A stretch of DNA of 64,000 nucleotides, taken from the NCBI GenBank assembly GCA_949987565.1, contig OX465103.1:12729145-12793144 (forward strand), read 5' to 3'. The position numbers and the translations under genes are program-made. The stretch is from Luidia sarsii. Its lineage: Eukaryota > Echinodermata > Asteroidea > Paxillosida > Luidiidae. The notes below the pieces were generated by a model. It saw nothing but the letters and a program-made list of their open reading frames with translations, was not told where the DNA came from and searched no databases. Positions 62,169 to 64,000 of this stretch are shown here, one piece after another; positions within the stretch are counted from its first letter, which is position 1; each line of letters opens with the position of its first letter.

Positions 62169-63427
62169 CTGACCAGTCACAGCAACAAGGAGTTTTGATC
62201 AATAACTCAACAGGAGTCAACAAATAGACAGGCTTCATGAACTGAACTTTACTCACACCCAAGTCAACTATGTATGGACATGGACAGCAATCATGAAAGG
62301 TGAATAATCATTTGCCACATTTTGATACAAACAGCATTTGTTGATGAAAGCTCAATGAAAGAATGAATAATTTGTGAGGATCCATGTACCGGTATAAAAG
62401 CTGGAAACTCTTGACGGTGTTTGCCACTGAAAAAGAAATGGATGGTTTTCAAAGTTGACCATCTTTCTCCTGGAAAAGGGGATATTATGTAGATTTCAAC
62501 TTTTTATTCAAATGTTAACCAGACCATTGTTCGAGTGCAAAAATAAAGAATGGGTTTAATGAAGGCAATTTGAAAGGTAAATTTTATCCAACTAACACTC
62601 ATTTGAAGATTCAATTTCATTCTGTGAAAGAGATTTCTATGAAAGCCCTCTGGATAGTGTGTACACTGTGATGCCAACTTTCATTAGTATGAAGTCAACA
62701 AAATAATCAGGTCACATACATTGTGTTGACACAAAAACGTTGAGAAACTATCTATAGGCCTAATCTTAACCATTTCTATTTTAGTAATCATATGTACCGG
62801 TATACACACCAATTGACAAGGCATTTTTCTTTCCCATACTTAGCAATGTGGGATGGTAAGCAAGATTATTTCCACTCTTGCTTGGCAGTTGTTATTTCAA
62901 CTTCTCCCCCACAATTGATCTAAATTTTAGCTTGACGTGTCCATTTATACTCTCAATTCCTTCAACCAATATCCCTTAATTAAGTCCATGTTTTCCTTGT
63001 CCACATCAATAGGTTGCTTGTTGACTGAGTGAAACCATCAGCAATGAACGCATATCATGAATAACAAAGTGGGTCTATTCATGAGAAAACTTAGCATCCT
63101 GGATATTTACAACAACAAAAAACCATTCTAGACAATAAAGCAAATGGTTTACAACAAAGATGGTTATAAATAAGATGCTTGCAACTAAGACTCATGCAAT
63201 TGTGTTTACCATCAGAGGGAATACAATTCATTTGAAGGCAGGGTGTACATGGTCTGATGGGAAAGGGACATGGCAGGCAGCCACCAGTGGCCAACTGAGA
63301 GTCCCTCGGGCAAAGTATCTTTACAACCAATGTCTGATTGAGATCAAAGCAAAGCACTGACACAGGGAGTCAGCCAGTTCCATTTGGATGTGCATGCAAC
63401 TGCATGGTAGGCATCTTTAATATGTAG
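62169..63427. other. Spacer between lectins 4 and 5
   Basis: Lectin-unit homology ends at about 62305. The sequence to about 63220 is mostly unique and AT-rich, with a possible poly(A) signal at 62542. Homology to the other units resumes at about 63230 (GAAGGCAGGGTGTACATGGT). Confidence 0.6.
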
Positions 63428-63642
63428 GAGTCTGCAGCTCTCTGCAGTGTGAGAACATTGCAACACCAGACTCATCAGACATTGACAGGATTTGTGGGCA
63501 AAGGAGTAAGACTGGAAAACAACACATATCAGTGAATGCTCATCTGAGTTTTCTTTGACTGCAAAAGGACTGAGCGTATACAAGGAAATAGTGACTGGAC
63601 ATCAGCTGCTTAAATCAGGCTTGACTTAAAGACACCGGACAC
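63428..63642 (+). promoter_or_regulatory. Conserved upstream block of lectin 5
   Basis: 215-bp copy of the shared block, starting GAGTCTGCAGCTCTCTGCAG. Confidence 0.4.
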
Positions 63643-64000
63643 ATGAGTTCTGGCAGTATGGAGCTCATTTGGCTGGTTAGTGTCATCATGGCTGCATGTG
63701 TTCATGCCCAGCATTGCCAGCCTGGTCAAGAAGGATTTGGTAATTCTTGCTACCAGCTGCTGAATGGGACAATGACTTGGCAAGATGCATCTCAAGCCTG
63801 CTCTGACATGGGAGGTGGCTTGGTGGTTCCAGACTCCTTCAGTGAAAATCAGTTCATCGGGGAGATGTTCCAAAGGAAAGTGACTAGCGGTAATCTTTGG
63901 ATTGGCTGCACTGACCAGGAGGAGGAAGGCAAGTGGGTGAAGTCTGGTGATGAGGCAGGCAAGGAATGCACCTACACCAACTGGGCAGATGGGCAGCCGG
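63643..64000 (+). CDS. Secreted C-type lectin 5, cut by window end
   Basis: The first 119 codons are open: the same signal peptide and hairpin, FQRKVTSGNLWIGCTDQEEE, SGDEAGKECTYTNWADGQP, ending inside the QPD motif. It resembles lectins 1 and 3 in the core (YTNWADGQP as in lectin 1, DQEEEGKW as in lectin 3). The remainder lies beyond the window. Confidence 0.9.
   Translation, partial: MSSGSMELIWLVSVIMAACVHAQHCQPGQEGFGNSCYQLLNGTMTWQDASQACSDMGGGLVVPDSFSENQFIGEMFQRKVTSGNLWIGCTDQEEEGKWVKSGDEAGKECTYTNWADGQP

Overview
Eukaryotic (metazoan) genomic DNA. It contains a partial, intron-rich axonemal dynein heavy-chain gene on the minus strand (about 2.9-49.2 kb) and a tandem cluster of intronless secreted C-type lectin genes on the plus strand (51.1-64.0 kb). 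GC-rich exons in AT-richer introns, short fold-back transposons, tRNA-derived SINEs and many ACATGTA-type motifs suggest a marine invertebrate. I favour a deuterostome such as amphioxus, with an echinoderm possible, but the sequence alone does not prove this. No bacterial features, rRNA or CRISPR were seen.

Dynein gene. By splicing on visible AG/GT signals I place 34 consecutive coding exons, read from 49196 down to 2906. They total 6072 nt, and every exon-exon phase matches (one leading base, 2023 whole codons, two trailing bases). The exons encode part of the tail/stem, the linker, AAA1 (GPAGTGKT), AAA2 (GDAIGGKT), AAA3 (GPTGTGKS) and the start of the region towards AAA4. The sequence is closest to the single-headed inner-arm DNAH3/DNAH7/DNAH12 group. 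The N-terminal exons and the C-terminal half (rest of the ring, stalk, microtubule-binding domain) are not in the window.

Introns of the dynein gene. Most larger introns carry their own tandem repeat, with periods of 2, 3, 5, 6, 12, 13, 14, 30, 33, 36 or about 70 bp. The intron between exons 14 and 15 (24485-36359) holds a 9.5-kb array of 19-21-bp units, which appears to have grown from the end of a dispersed fold-back element. Two tandem duplications cover a 5' splice site and create decoy donors (46.4-46.7 kb and 37.7-38.4 kb). SINEs, two MITE-like elements and a 74-nt tRNA-like sequence are also intronic.

Lectin cluster. Four complete genes and one cut by the window edge each encode a signal peptide, one C-type lectin domain with a QPD (galactose-type) motif and WND, and an invariant cysteine-containing tail. 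Each copy is preceded by a conserved block of about 215 bp, and three also by a decayed lectin fragment. Lectins 2 and 4 have identical coding sequence but differently related upstream flanks, a sign of conversion or unequal exchange. No dynein exon lies between 49.2 kb and the lectins. The missing 5' exons must lie beyond 64 kb (lectins nested in a dynein intron), or the dynein copy is truncated, or the assembly is misjoined here.
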